A DNA stretch of 64,000 nt, taken from positions 28,762-92,761 of the forward strand of contig CACRSC010000034.1 of the NCBI GenBank assembly GCA_902651635.1, given 5' to 3'. This document shows positions 43,235-54,300 of the stretch, in pieces. Position numbers and translations under genes: made by a program. Source of the stretch: Mastigamoeba balamuthi (lineage: Eukaryota; Evosea; Mastigamoebida; Mastigamoebidae). The number at the start of each line of letters is the position of its first letter. Position 1 is the first letter of the stretch. The notes under the pieces are model-generated. The model made no database searches, was not told the origin of the DNA, and saw only the letters and a list, made by a program, of their open reading frames with translations.

Positions 43235-43947
43235 TTAGTCAGAGCTGTCTTTGAGGTTGTTGTGCGTCTTGGGCTCGCGCTGAGGCAGCAGCACGAGGCC
43301 GACGATGTTGAGGACGATCAAGAGTATCACGACCACGATCTGCGCGGTTGTGATGCCCCTGATGGCGCTGGTGGCAGACGCGGAGAAGTCTGTCAGCGTG
43401 GGGCAGTAGGCCTTCTTGTCCCCCACCGCCCCGCTGCGCGTCAGCAGCAGCAGCGCGTCTGCCAGGGTCACGTGCGTCATGCTCAGCACTGCAATGACCG
43501 ACTGGCATGCCGTAGCCGCCACCTGCACTGCTCCGGTTCGCAATCGCACGTGGCGAGGCAAGCAGGAACGGAAATGATGAGCGGAAATGACCAATTTTTG
43601 ACGGCGGATTTCCCACCTAGTCGGCTGCGGAACCGGTCAGAGTGCAGGACAGCTGCAACGCACGCCGCGGAGCAGACGGTCTCGGCGAGAGCCAGGGCGA
43701 TGTTGACACTGTTGGCCTTCTTGGCGGAGACCAACAGCGTGATCCCCTCGCCGCAGCTGTGGTTGTTCTCGGGCCGGAAGAGCAGGCAGTACCCCACGGC
43801 AGGGAGGGCGATCCACGCGAGCAGCATGCCCAGAGCGTTGCCCCCGGCGAGGACCCCGCGCTCCTTCCGGAAATGCGCCCTGAGACACCTGATCGCGGCA
43901 GACGGGCATGTTGCAGCCCGAGGGCAGCCCGGGCAGAGGCCACGCAT
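43235..43947 (-). CDS. Four-TM membrane protein, paralog 2
   Basis: Tandem duplicate of the 42353-43114 gene, same strand, 120 bp apart. Shared blocks include RKERGVL, SAKKANSVNIALALAET, DRFRSR before the intron, SMTHVTLADALLLLTRSG and SAIRGITTAQIVVV. The start is at 43947 (MRGLCPGCPRAAT); the stop TAA is at 43235-43237. The second exon is more conserved than the N-terminus, suggesting the last two helices matter most. Function unknown. Confidence 0.7.
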
Positions 43948-44096
43948 GGCTGGGGTCCTGATCCCTGCTGGGGGGGGTCAGCTGTTCTTGGCGTGTGAGA
44001 GAGCTCTAATTCCCCCGCAGTGACGTGAGCGCGTGCGTAATCTGACGCGAATCTGCGAGAAAATCTTCTGCCACAATATCTGTGCTCCCCCGCCCA

Positions 44097-44524
44097 TGTC
44101 GCAGCCGCAGCGGGTCGCCCAGGCGCCGGCGTGGCCTGCCGCCCCGTACATCCCCCAGCCCGCCTACCTCGTCTACGCGCCACCACCCCCTCCGCCCCCG
44201 CGCAGGTACGAGGCGCCCCCGTGCCCCCTGCGCGCGCCGCCTCCGCCCGTCGGCAGCAGCGCGTCGGCGGCGGCCACGTCAGAGGCGGCGGGCGAGTGGG
44301 GCCAGCAGCAGCAGCAGCAGCAGAGGGCCGCGGAGGAGTGCGAGCACGGCGGCGGGGGGCGGGCACGGCGGCCGCTGCCCCCGCCGCTGGTGAAGCAGCA
44401 GCCCTACGGCGCACACCCCTCCCCCGCTAAGCGTGCGCCCCCGCTGCCTGCCTCTGCTGCTCTGGGGGTGGGGGTGGCGAATGGGGGGTGGGGGTGGGGG
44501 TGGGGGTGCCCCCTGGCGATGTGA
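44097..44524 (+). CDS. Proline/glycine-rich low-complexity ORF
   Basis: Starts MSQPQRVAQAPAWPAAPY, continues with Pro runs, a Gln run and a Gly-Trp repeat (GGWGWGWG) encoded by a GGGGGT tandem tract (about 44465-44512). It begins 150 bp from the divergent four-TM gene, with an AATATCTG word 20 bp before the ATG. It has no domain, so chance openness of GC-rich DNA cannot be excluded. Confidence 0.4.
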
Positions 44525-44815
44525 CGTAGCCACGTGCTGGCCCGCCGGCGCGCTGTGTCTCCGCTGGCAAGGGCTTGCGAGCTGCTGTGTCGGCTTTGCC
44601 GTGGGAACGAATTGATTTGCTTTGATTTGCGGCGCCGCTGGGCAATTGATTGTTGTGGGGGGTTTACTATCTATTGCGCGGGATCAGCGCGGCGATTCTA
44701 AGCGCTAGCAGATAGCGCCTCGCCTGCTTCGCCGCACGCCTGACTGCCGCTTTGCGGCAACGCCAAAGGGGCTAAGGTGGAGCCCGCTGGGGCGGAGAGG
44801 AGCGACAGGGAGCTG
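44525..44815. other. Spacer before the LOTUS fusion gene
   Basis: No gene was seen. The frame of the next gene stays open for 13 codons upstream of its ATG. Confidence 0.4.
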
Positions 44816-46977
44816 ATGGCGCGGATCCTGCGGCCCGACAGGCCCATCAGCCTCGTGCCCACCATATTCTACGAGCGCTACGGGCGCATGCCCAACCTCG
44901 AGGGCATGAAGCTCTCGGCCTACCTCGCGACGATACCGGGCGTCGGCGTGCGCCAGGACAAGCACACCAACCAGCTCTTCCCGCGCCTCGACTCGATGTC
45001 GCGCTCGCACCAGCGCGGGCCCCTCCCGTTCCTCACGAACGACGCGGACGCGCTCGACGCGCTCAGGGACCTCACGGGCACCGTGGGCCTGCACGCCGTC
45101 GAGACGCAGTCGCGCGTCCTGGTGGGCGCCGTCTGCGAGTCGAAGCCGTCGCTCGAGTTCGTCTTCGACTCGTCGGCGCAGAGCTCGCGCAGGGCCCTCG
45201 CGGCGCTGCTGGCCGACGACGCGGTCACCAAGGTCGTCCACGGCAGCGACCAGGTGGCCCTCGTCAGGTCCGCGGCCCCGGGCTGCACGCCCATCCTGCT
45301 CGTCGACACGGCCGTCGCCTTCTCGCTGATCGCCGCGGTGCCCGAGGCGCCCGTCTCGGACACGCACCCCGCGAGCGCCGCAGAGATCGACCTCGCGCTG
45401 ACGGGGCGCAAAAAGGTCCACCGCGAGCCCGTGCGCGCAGGCGCCACGGACGAGGAGTACGCGGCGTTCCTCTGCGCCGAGGCGACCAGCGCGCGCCGCG
45501 CGTACCGCGACATCACCGCGTGCGCCATGAAGATCGCCGAGCTGCGCTTCCGCAAGGCCTGCTCCGGCGGCCGCGCAGCGTTCGAGGCAGCCCAGTGGGC
45601 CTCGATCGGCGAGGACTCTCGTGCTCTCCCCGGGCGCAAGTCCGCTACTGCAGCGCCCGCCCCCGTCGCCCCTCCCGCCCCTGTCGCTGCCCCCACTGCC
45701 CCCGTTGCTGCTGCCGCCCCGCTCCCTCCGTGGCTGCAGCAGCAGAGCACAGCAGGCGCTCAGGCACCGCGCGACCCGAGGCTCTCCCTCGACGTCGCTC
45801 CGCAGCAGAGCGCTGGCGCTGTGCCGCGCATGACTGCCGCGGAGGCAGCGGACAGCGCGGGCGAGAGGGCGAGGCTGTGGGAGCACATGCCCGCGTGGCT
45901 GAGGGACAGGGTGCGGAAGCAGTGCGAGACTGAGCTGCGCTCTGTCGACGACGTGGTGCGCGTGAGCACGGACCAGGGCTGCCCCGTGCAGGTGTGGCTC
46001 TGCGACAGCGGCCTTGGCAAGCCCGCCGAGACCCTCGTGTGCGAGGGCGGGGCCGTCACAGGGGCCGACGCGGAGCAGCAGTGGCAGCTCGTCCGCGAGC
46101 TTGTGGCGTCGCAGCGCCCGCAGGGCTCGTCGAGCCAGCGGGTCTACGTACCGGGCACGCTGTGCACGGTACTGCTGCTGAGGGGGTTCCCCCTCGACGA
46201 CGAGGTCCCCAGGGGGTTTGTGTACAGGACGAGCCGCCTGGGCTCGCGGGTGGCCCGGATGCTCGAGGGCGTCGTCGACGACCTGCTGCGCAGCGACCCC
46301 GCCAGGTCCCTTCTAGTCGTGGGGCCCCCGGGGTCTGGCAAGACGTCCTTCATCCGAGAGGTCCCGCGCCCGCCTGTGCCTCTGCCGGGCCCGTCTCACC
46401 CCGCTCGTTGCTGCCCCAGGTCTGCCGCCGGGCGTCGCGGGACAGGCACACCGTCGCGATCGACAGCGGGGCCCTCGCAGGCGTGGGGCCTCTGCCACAC
46501 GCGTACGCGGGCGTGGCGACGAGGATAGCAACAGGCGGGCCGGAGGACACAGCGCTCGCGCTGCGCAGGTGCACCCGCGACTGCGACACCCAACTGGTGG
46601 TCGTGGAAGGACTGTCGACAGACGCAGAGGCGCTGGCTGCCAGGAACGTCGCGCGCGGGTCGTCAGTGCCTATCGTTGCGTCGGCCTGCGCTGCGAGCCT
46701 CGCGTCGCTGGTGCTCGACCACCACCTAAACGACCTCGTCGGAGGGCTCCGTGTGGGGTCGTCGCCCAGGCCAGCGCGCGCGGGGCGGCCAACGGTGGAC
46801 TGCGTCATCGAGATGGTGGGCTGTGACGCGGCTGTGCTGTACAGGAACGCCACGGAGGCCGTGGACGCGCTGGTGGGGAGCGGTGAGGGCAAGTGCGAGC
46901 GCTGGGTTGCAGATGATCAGGGCCGGGCCACTTTCCAGGCCGAGCAGATCAATCCTATCCCTCTGGAGGACTTCTAG
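44816..46977 (+). CDS. LOTUS / RNase-D-like / SpoIIIAA-like fusion protein
   Basis: Two exons with a 59-bp intron (46361-46419). Residues about 1-60 form a LOTUS/OST-HTH-like winged helix (SLVPTIFYERYGRMPN, AYLATIPGVGV). Residues about 80-250 follow the DEDD exonuclease fold: the block TKVVHGSDQVALVR matches KVFHGAD of Rrp6, and ILLVDTAVAFSLI matches its next strand. The catalytic acids look lost (AVET for DxE, HGSDQV for HGADSD), as in EXD1-type inactive relatives. After a Pro/Ala linker, residues from about 490 show a P-loop (VVGPPGSGKTS) and the SpoIIIAA/Ycf45 signature DAEALAARNVA with LNDLVGGL and PTVDCVIEM; the Walker B is altered (VVVEG). It is probably an RNA-linked factor. The ATG at 44816 is the first in frame. 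Confidence 0.75.
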
Positions 46978-47344
46978 GTCAGACACCAAGCACAGCGTTA
47001 CATTTTTTCGCAGACGTCTCACTGTAGCATTGAGCACATAAGTGCAGCACGAGTCTGCTCCTTTGTGACAGAAGGGACACTGGGGTCATCTATTGAAGTA
47101 TGTATGACCTGTGATAGTGTGTAGGAACGAACTCAGTATCAATGAGCTCCCATGTTTATCGTTGACACGTGGTCAGGGCATCACTGTCTTTCTTTCGAGT
47201 GGTCTTTTCTCCCTCTTGTTTACGTTCCCCGCAACAGTGTCCGGATATGGCAACTGTACGAAAAACCGTAAGCCCGAAATCTTGCACCTGCGCTGCACCT
47301 TCCTCAAGTCCACATCAGGCAGAAAGCTCACCACGCATCAATCC
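46978..47344. other. Spacer and likely 5' leader of the proline-rich gene
   Basis: Lower in GC than its flanks. The frame of the next gene stays open back to 47111, so an earlier start is possible, but that extension has no proline-rich character. Confidence 0.4.
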
Positions 47345-48817
47345 ATGCATCCCCGTGGTGCACGCCCTCCTCCTGTGCCGGCCCCTCGCGCCCGTGGGCA
47401 CAGCGCGTGCCCGATGAGGGACCACAGCCTGCCCCCGCCTCCCCCGAATCCGCGGCCCGGGTCTGCGAGGCCCCCGTGCGTCTCGGCCCCCATGCCCAGA
47501 CGGCCCCCACCCGCCGTTGTGCGTCCTGCCCCGACGGCGTACGCCCGGCCCCGCAGCCACGGAGACGAGCCTGCCGAGTGCGACCGGATGTCGTCGCCCG
47601 CATCTCCGCCGGTGTCGTCGTTGTCGCCGTCCGAGTCCCCTCCTGCGCTGCCCCCGCGGCCAAAGTCTCCGCGGTGCGACGCGGGCGCGGGCGCGAGGAG
47701 GCCCAAGCCGCCGCCAGTGCCGGCGACGAAGCCCCTCGCGCTGCTGCACGGCAGGGCTGCTGCGGCTGTCGCTGACGACATCCCGCCACCGCTGCTGCCG
47801 CCGAGGGACGACGTGCCTCCGCCCCCACCACCAAAGCCGCGCCCTGCGCCCCGCACGGTGTGGCGCCACGACGGCGGCAGCCCCGCGGAGCAGCAGGCCG
47901 CACCCGACGCAGTCGCGAGTGTGCGCGGCGGGAACGATGCTGCGCCCGAGCCTCTCGAGAGCGTTTGTGTCGCCGCTCCTGCGGCCCGCCCAATCGCGTG
48001 TTCGCATGCGAGGGTCGACACACCCCCACAGCCGCACGACATCCCCCGGGGCTCTCCTGCTGCGGTGGTCACCGTCGCCGTCGTCGCCCCTGCGCCTCGT
48101 ATTCCTGCCAACGTGGACATCCCGCCGCCTGCTGACCCCATCCCTGCCGACGTGGACATCCCGCCTCCTGCTGACCCCATCGAGAACGTACCGCATGTCG
48201 TGGCCGATGTTGCCGTCGATGCCGAGGCCGAGGCCGAGACCAAGACTGAGGCAGAGACAGAGGCCGAGACCAGCGCGAGTGTGCCCACAGTGGTCGACGC
48301 TGTACCCGCTGTGCCGGTGAGCGCTGTTCCCGCTGCTGTCGTCAAGCCGGCGCCGAGGCGACTGCGGCCGCAACTGCTGGTGCCGGACGTGGTGGCGGTT
48401 GCTGTCCCCGCACTGCCTCCGATCACTCAGCGGAAGGACAGCTTGGGGCCATCAAGCGCGAGCGATGGCGCGGTCGCAGTCGCCAAGCCGCCCTCGCTGG
48501 TGAGGCTCAGCGAGTCGGAGGAAGTGCAGTCGCTGCTGTCGATGCTCGACGACCTCGAGAACTCGCAGACGCCCATCCCCAAGCCCCAGAGGCCGGCGCC
48601 CGTGGTCCCCGCCGCTGTCGTCGTCGCTGCTCCGCCCAGAGTGGTCGCCACTGCGCAGGAGCTGCACGCCTCGCAGCTAGAGCCGCAGCAGCCAGCAGCC
48701 GTGGGAGGGCAGGGGCGAGAGGAGAACAGAGCGCCCGTGCATATCCGCGACAGGCGGATGACAGCTCCGGCCGTGCGGCTCACGGAGGTGGTGTGCCGGT
48801 CGGATCTGTACAGATGA
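47345..48817 (+). CDS. Proline-rich protein, possible SH3/profilin ligand
   Basis: One exon of about 490 codons. The N-terminal half is dense in PPP and PxxP runs (RPPPAVVRP, LPPRPKSPR, DVPPPPPPKPRP), typical of actin-regulator linkers and SH3 ligands. The middle repeats NVDIPPPADPIP twice, then a Glu/Thr repeat. The end contains KPPSLVRLSESEEVQSLL, LLSMLDDLENSQTP and KPQRPAPV, an amphipathic helix between basic-proline stretches. No WH2 motif is seen, so a WIP assignment is not supported. The chosen ATG is where the compositional bias begins. Confidence 0.55.
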   Translation: MHPRGARPPPVPAPRARGHSACPMRDHSLPPPPPNPRPGSARPPCVSAPMPRRPPPAVVRPAPTAYARPRSHGDEPAECDRMSSPASPPVSSLSPSESPPALPPRPKSPRCDAGAGARRPKPPPVPATKPLALLHGRAAAAVADDIPPPLLPPRDDVPPPPPPKPRPAPRTVWRHDGGSPAEQQAAPDAVASVRGGNDAAPEPLESVCVAAPAARPIACSHARVDTPPQPHDIPRGSPAAVVTVAVVAPAPRIPANVDIPPPADPIPADVDIPPPADPIENVPHVVADVAVDAEAEAETKTEAETEAETSASVPTVVDAVPAVPVSAVPAAVVKPAPRRLRPQLLVPDVVAVAVPALPPITQRKDSLGPSSASDGAVAVAKPPSLVRLSESEEVQSLLSMLDDLENSQTPIPKPQRPAPVVPAAVVVAAPPRVVATAQELHASQLEPQQPAAVGGQGREENRAPVHIRDRRMTAPAVRLTEVVCRSDLYR

Positions 48818-48964
48818 CAGACCCCACGACGCACTACAGTTGTTTTTACAAGCGCATCATCGTTGTCCTGACTTCCTTCTCGAGTCTTTCATTTCCCGAG
48901 CCTTGGCTGGTCAGATGGCGGCAGCCTGCAACTGACGCACCACGCTGGTCTCCTCCCGTCTCCC

Positions 48965-49600
48965 TCAGGTGCGCGGACCGGACACCGGCAGTTTGTGGCG
49001 GCAGCACCTATCGGCACCACCTGTGGGAGCACGCATCGGGACTGTCACTCGCTGGCATCGAAAGAGTGGGAGCGGGATGGGTCGCTCGTTACCTCTGCAA
49101 AGGCAGTACTCGCAGAGGTCGGCCCGGTGCGGGCCTCCCTCCGCACACTGACTGCTCTTCTTCTCTGTGCGGGACTTCTTCTTGGGATCTGTCTTGAGGA
49201 CCCTCGTGAAGGCCTCGTGTATCCTGGCCAGCTGGTCCTCGTCCAGGCAGGGGAGGTGCATGGCCCGCTTGCACTTGGTGCACTGCTGCCCGTAGACCCG
49301 GATGTCGAACATCCCTGTTGGCTTGTTGAACCACAGCTCCAGCACGGCCTGCCCCGAGCTCCACTTGCCGTGGCAGCGGCTGCACTCGAAGGAGCCGTTC
49401 AGCGTGAACGGGTAGCACGTGCTCTTGAAGGCCACTGCACTGCTCCCCCGGAATGAGGTCGACGCCTCGATCTGCTCGATCATCTCCTGGGGACCACGGG
49501 CCACCCTGGCCAGGGCGCACGTCCTCGGTATCTTTTGCTGCTTCGAGGGGCTGCCCGCCACCCTAATCCTATTGTCCTGCTGCGCGCTGTTGCTGTTCAT
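48965..49600 (-). CDS. 3CxxC-type zinc-finger protein, paralog 1
   Basis: The start MNSNSAQQDNRIRV is followed by the zf-3CxxC core: GSFECSRCHGKWSSG, LELWFNKPTGMFDIRVYGQQ and CTKCKRAMHLPCLDED. A later ADLCEYCLCRG pair completes the cysteine set. This is the core of receptor-transporting-protein (RTP) zinc fingers, which in vertebrates act as chaperones of membrane receptors or in antiviral defence. The protist role is unknown. Downstream of CRG the frame may contain an unspliced intron, so the true C-terminus could be shorter. Paralog of the gene at 49982-50581. Confidence 0.75.
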   Translation of the reverse strand: MNSNSAQQDNRIRVAGSPSKQQKIPRTCALARVARGPQEMIEQIEASTSFRGSSAVAFKSTCYPFTLNGSFECSRCHGKWSSGQAVLELWFNKPTGMFDIRVYGQQCTKCKRAMHLPCLDEDQLARIHEAFTRVLKTDPKKKSRTEKKSSQCAEGGPHRADLCEYCLCRGNERPIPLPLFRCQRVTVPMRAPTGGADRCCRHKLPVSGPRT

Positions 49601-49981
49601 GTTGGCTGACTGTTTTTGCTCTGTTATTTTGAACTGTCGGGATTGGCTACGACGGATTCGGAGATTAAGGCTCGAAAACCCGGTGGACTCGTTAGGCCCG
49701 CTGGGTCTCGTTGGAAGATACAACTTGGACGTAAAATCTGCCGACCCGCTCGCCCGGGCCCGCGATCTCACCGAGATCACAGCTGTGCTGGTGCGTGCAG
49801 AGAACGACCTCACTGTCCGTCGGGGGATCTCATGCAGGCGGTCCAAAGGGCAGTCCGAACGACTACAGTAGTATTCGGACAGCCTGAACACCTCAGGGGG
49901 CGGAGAAGGCAGAGGGGATCACTGGTTCTCACGTCCCTGCATCCAGCACGCCTTTCCTGCATGGGGAGGGGGCCGGGACGG
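49601..49981. other. Spacer between the two zinc-finger paralogs
   Basis: It carries the promoter of one gene and the 3' end of the other. No further gene was seen. Confidence 0.4.
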
Positions 49982-50581
49982 TTAGCGAGAAGACTGTACC
50001 TGACCGTCAAATAGGCAGGGAGAGGTACCGAGGATTCTGCAGAGCTGGCAGAGACTCTGCTCGTGGGGCTTCGTCTGCTTGACTTGCTGCTCTCTGCCCA
50101 CTGTCCTTGGGCCGGGCCGCGTGGTGAGGACCGTCGTGAACACCTCGAGCACCTCGGCCCACTGCGCGTCGTCCTTTGCCGGCAGGTGCCAGGCCTTCCT
50201 GCACCTGATGCACTGCTGCCTGTAGATCCTGACGTCGAACGTCCCCGCTGCCTTGCTGAACCACAGATCCAACGAGACCCGGAACGAGGCCCACTGGCGG
50301 TGGCAGCTGCCGCACTCGAAGGAGCCGGATATGGCGCATGTGTAGCGTGAGATGCCCGGGGCGAACGCGATGGCTGCGCTCTGCTGGAACCGGGACGTGG
50401 CCTCGAGCTGCTTGATCCACTCCTGAGGTGCCCGGGCCACCTTGTCACAGGGGCCCTGCTTCTTCCTCTTCTTCGCTGCCTGCCGCTGCCTAGGCTTCTT
50501 CTTCCCTGGAGCCTTGGAGGTCTCACCAGCTCGGGTTGGTGCCCTGCTGGAGTCCGCCTTGCTGTTGGCTTCAGTGCTCAT
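49982..50581 (-). CDS. 3CxxC-type zinc-finger protein, paralog 2
   Basis: The start at 50581 (MSTEANSKADSSRA) leads into a Lys/Arg-rich stretch (KKKPRQRQAAKKRKK), a likely nuclear or nucleolar signal or RNA contact. The zf-3CxxC core follows: GSFECGSCHRQWASF, LDLWFSKAAGTFDVRIYRQQ, CIRCRKAWHLPAKDD, and a final CQLCRILG. It aligns with the neighbouring paralog along its length; the basic region is longer here. The stop is at 49982. Confidence 0.75.
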   Translation of the reverse strand: MSTEANSKADSSRAPTRAGETSKAPGKKKPRQRQAAKKRKKQGPCDKVARAPQEWIKQLEATSRFQQSAAIAFAPGISRYTCAISGSFECGSCHRQWASFRVSLDLWFSKAAGTFDVRIYRQQCIRCRKAWHLPAKDDAQWAEVLEVFTTVLTTRPGPRTVGREQQVKQTKPHEQSLCQLCRILGTSPCLFDGQVQSSR

Positions 50582-51394
50582 TCGCGTGCCCTGTGATGAC
50601 TGTTGTGTGTTTTCCCCCTCTTGACACTGGCGTTGTCGTGCGACCCAGTGGGTCCTGCTTCGTGACATCATTAATGATCGGGACTCAGGACGGCGTGATT
50701 TGTGCACGGAGGGCAGTCCTCTGTGGGCCTCTCTTGTCTCCTGCAGGACTGCAGCCAGAAACGGTGTTCGTTATATTTGCCTCCAGAACGCGACACGCCC
50801 GAGGTCACGTGCAGACAGCGGGGGTTTGCCTCAAAACGCAAGATGTAGGGCTCTGCGGAACTGAGAAGAGATGAAAATCGGCCTTCTTGGGCCTTTTTCC
50901 CGCCGGGGCAATCCCCGAGCTACCGTACGATTGCCGCAAGAGCCGCAGGCTGCAGCGAGCCCAGCGGGGGGCCTCTGACGCAAGCAGACGCGTGGGAGCC
51001 GTTGCGGGTTGGGGGGTGGTGTGTGGGCAGATACGCAGGCAGATATTTGCTGACGTAAGCCCACGGCCGTTGGGGATGAGCTTTTGACCCCCCTTATCGT
51101 CTTCCACTCTGCTAAAACCTCGCCCTCATCATCGCCGCATCGTCCTTCACCAGGGTCCGCTCGCCCCCGCCTCCCCGCCACCCCCTCCTCCCTCCAGCTC
51201 GGGCAGAGGGGACCCCCAGCCCAGCCCTCGGCAGTCGCTGCGGAAGCGTCGGGACGGGGCCTCTGACCGTTGTGAGAGATAACGGCCCTCGTGGGCGCAA
51301 ATACTGCCCGTCGACCGGACGCGGGAGCAGACGCTGACAGGGAGGGGGGGAACCACCTGCCGCCGCGCGCGGGTGCAGGAAGCGCGCGGAGAGA
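50582..51394. other. Divergent intergenic region before the Kelch gene
   Basis: Includes an AGATATTT word at 51041-51048 like those before ALG11 and the BRCT-SNF2 gene. Short frames occur without family features. No RNA gene was found. Confidence 0.5.
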
Positions 51395-54300
51395 ATGGCG
51401 TGGACGCAGTTCAAGTCGAAGCTGCCGGCCGGGATGAGCCCGGTCTGCGCCAACTTTGCGGGGTGCGCGTTCGGAGGCAAGGCAGTCACGTTCTGCGGGC
51501 TCGCGGCCGACTCGGCCTCCCCCGTCAACCGCAACTTCCAGATCGACCCCAGTTGCGCCCGCGCTGCACCCCCCCTCTCGCGGAACTCCCGCCCCTGGCG
51601 TCCATCCCCTGCCTCGGATCCCGTCGCTGCGGTCTATCTTTATATTGCAATCCCCCACTACCCCTTTTCCCTCCTCTGGGTTCGCTCTCTGGCGCGAGGC
51701 GTGCGAGGGTCGCCTTCCAGCCGCCCAAGCTCGACTGTGCGGGGCCCGCGGCGGCGGGATTCCCCTGCTGGGGTGCCCGGTTGCGCTTTTTCGCTCCGTT
51801 CGTTCAGTTGGATCGTGCAGTATAGATTTCCCCGTTTTCGATTTCCTGCAAAGAACTTCCAACTGACGAGGAGTGACGTGTCGTGACAGGCGGGCAGTGG
51901 ACGACGCTGTCGACGTCGGGGGTGACGCCGACCGCGAGGCACGGGCACAGCTCGGACCAGTTCGGCCCGACCAAGCTGCTCATCCTCGGAGGCGCCACCG
52001 CCGCCGACTCGGCCGCCGCCTCGCTCAGCAACGAGGTCTTCACTCTCAACATCGGCAAGCTCCCAATTCGAATTCAATTTCAGTTTCAGTTTCAATTTCT
52101 GTTTCGAGAATTCCGTCATGAGACAACTCCTGCGTCCCCCGCTGTGTGCGCGCGGTGCTCGCACAACCTCGAGGCCCTCTGTCCCGGGCGAAGGGCTCTG
52201 CGGAGCGCGATCGTGCTGGCAGGGCAGGAGATCTGACAGATGTTTCTCCGGAACTGTGACGTGGCGCAGGGCTTAAGTCGTGGATGAAGCCGCGCGTGAC
52301 GGGCGACGCGCCGCCGGCGATCGCGCACCACCGGACGGTGCTGATCAACAACAACATCGTGCTGAGCGGGGGCCTGACGAGCGTGGGCCCGAGCGCCGAC
52401 GTCTACGTGCTGAACATGACGCGCATGGCGTGGACCAAGCCCCACGCCAGCGGCACGGCCCCCAGCGCGCGCTACCAGCACTGCGTGGCGCCCGTGCCCG
52501 GCTCGCACGACACGTTTGTCGTCTTCGGAGGCACCGACGGCACCAACTACTTCAACGACTGCGCGGCCTTCAACTTCGGTGCGCGCCCTCCCTGCCCCCC
52601 TGGTCGTTGCAGGCCATGCGGGTCTGGTCGTCTCTCCCCTCGTGTGATCCTCTACTGCCTGCCTGTCTGCGCCTTGATTCAATGCGTTGCCAGTGCTGGT
52701 GTCGGCGTTGAGTGCTCTTTGGCCTTGCGGGTGGTTTTTATTGGATGGGGAAATCAATTGAAAGTTTGCCGGGCTTTATTCTCTTTAGTTGCTCGTGGTC
52801 TCTCCCATCGGGGGTCTCAGTTGGCCTCAGTTTTGCCGATGGCGTGGCACGCAGAGTCACTGCGAATGGGGTCTGTCACGCTCTGCTTACGCCTGCCGAC
52901 GCAGTGAGCGGCGCCTGGTCCGCGTTCCCCACGCAGGGCGACGCGCCGTCGCCCCGCGCCAACGCCGGGTACGCCGCCGTGGGCAACGTGCTGTACGTCT
53001 TTGGCGGCCGCGGCGCCGGCGGTGCGCTGCTGGACGACCTGTGGGGCCTCGACATCCCCTCGGCCACGTGGACCTTCTACGGCAAGGACGGCGGCCCCTG
53101 GCCCAGCGCCCGCGACGGCCACTCGCTCGTGCCCATCGGCGGCACCAGCGTCATGCTGGTCGGCGGCCAGGACCCCTCGGCCGTCTGGCAGCTCGCAGTC
53201 AGTGCGCGACAGAGCCCACTCGCCCATTCAAACATCGCGCAATTCCCAATTCTCAATTCGCATTCCCAATTCGCGATTCCTTTGCGCAGACAAGCTCAAG
53301 GCGGGAGGCACGCCTGGGGCAGCGTCGCCGGCCCCTGCCACGTCGCCGGTGCCCGCGTCGAGCCCTCCGCCCGCTGCGGCGAGCCCCGCCGTAGCCGCCG
53401 AGGAGGCGCGCAAGAAGGCCGAGGAGGAGCGCAGGAGGGCCGCCGAGGAGGAGGCGCACAAGAGGGCGGCGGCGGAGGAGGAGGCGCGCCAGAAGGCCGC
53501 CGCGGCCGCCGCAGCCGCAGCCGAGGCCGAGGCGGCGCGCAAGGCCCAGGAGGCAGCGGCCGCAGCGGCCTCTGCGGCGGACGACGCGTCGCGCCAGCAG
53601 GCAGAGGCAGCGGCTGCCGCAGCGGCCGCAGAGGCCGAGGCGGCCCGCAGGCGCGCGGCCGAGGAGAGGGCGGCGGCAGAGAGGGCGGCCGCGGAGAAGG
53701 CGGCGGCGGACAGGCGCCGCACGGAGGAGGAGGCGGCGGCCAAGCACAGGGCCGAGGAGGAGGCGCGCAGGAAGCGCGAGGAGGAGGAGCGCAAGGCCCG
53801 CGCGGCCTCTGTGACCGCGTCGCCCTTCAGCCGCCCCGCCGCGGCGTCGGCGGCGCCTGCTGCTGCTGCTGCCGGGGGCGACAGCGCGGCGCTGCGTGCG
53901 GCCAACGACCGCATCGCCTCGCTCGAGAGGGAGCTCGCGCAGGCGCACGCGCGCATCGCGGAGCTCGAGGGCGAGCTGGCCAGCCGCCCGACCGGCGGCC
54001 CCGCGATGGACTCGGGCGCCGGCGAGGCCGACAGCGGTGCCTGCGGAGGAGCGCCCCCGCCGCCGCCGCCTCCCCCGCCGCCGCCGATGGGCATGGGCGG
54101 CCACGCGAGGGCCCCGTCGTCGCTCGGCGGCGAGGAGGGAGGCTCTGGCGGTCCCCCGCCGCCGCCCCCGCCGCCTCCGATGGGCGGCGTCGCCCCGAGC
54201 TCGCCGAGGTCGCCGGCGCCTGCGGGGCGCGCGGACCTGCTGGCGCAGATCAACGCAGGCAAGAGGCTGCGCCACGCCAACGTCGCCCCGAGGCCCCAGC

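Noticed and set aside
42353-43947. Tetraspanin assignment for the four-TM pair
   Set aside because: The CCG motif and large second loop of tetraspanins are missing.
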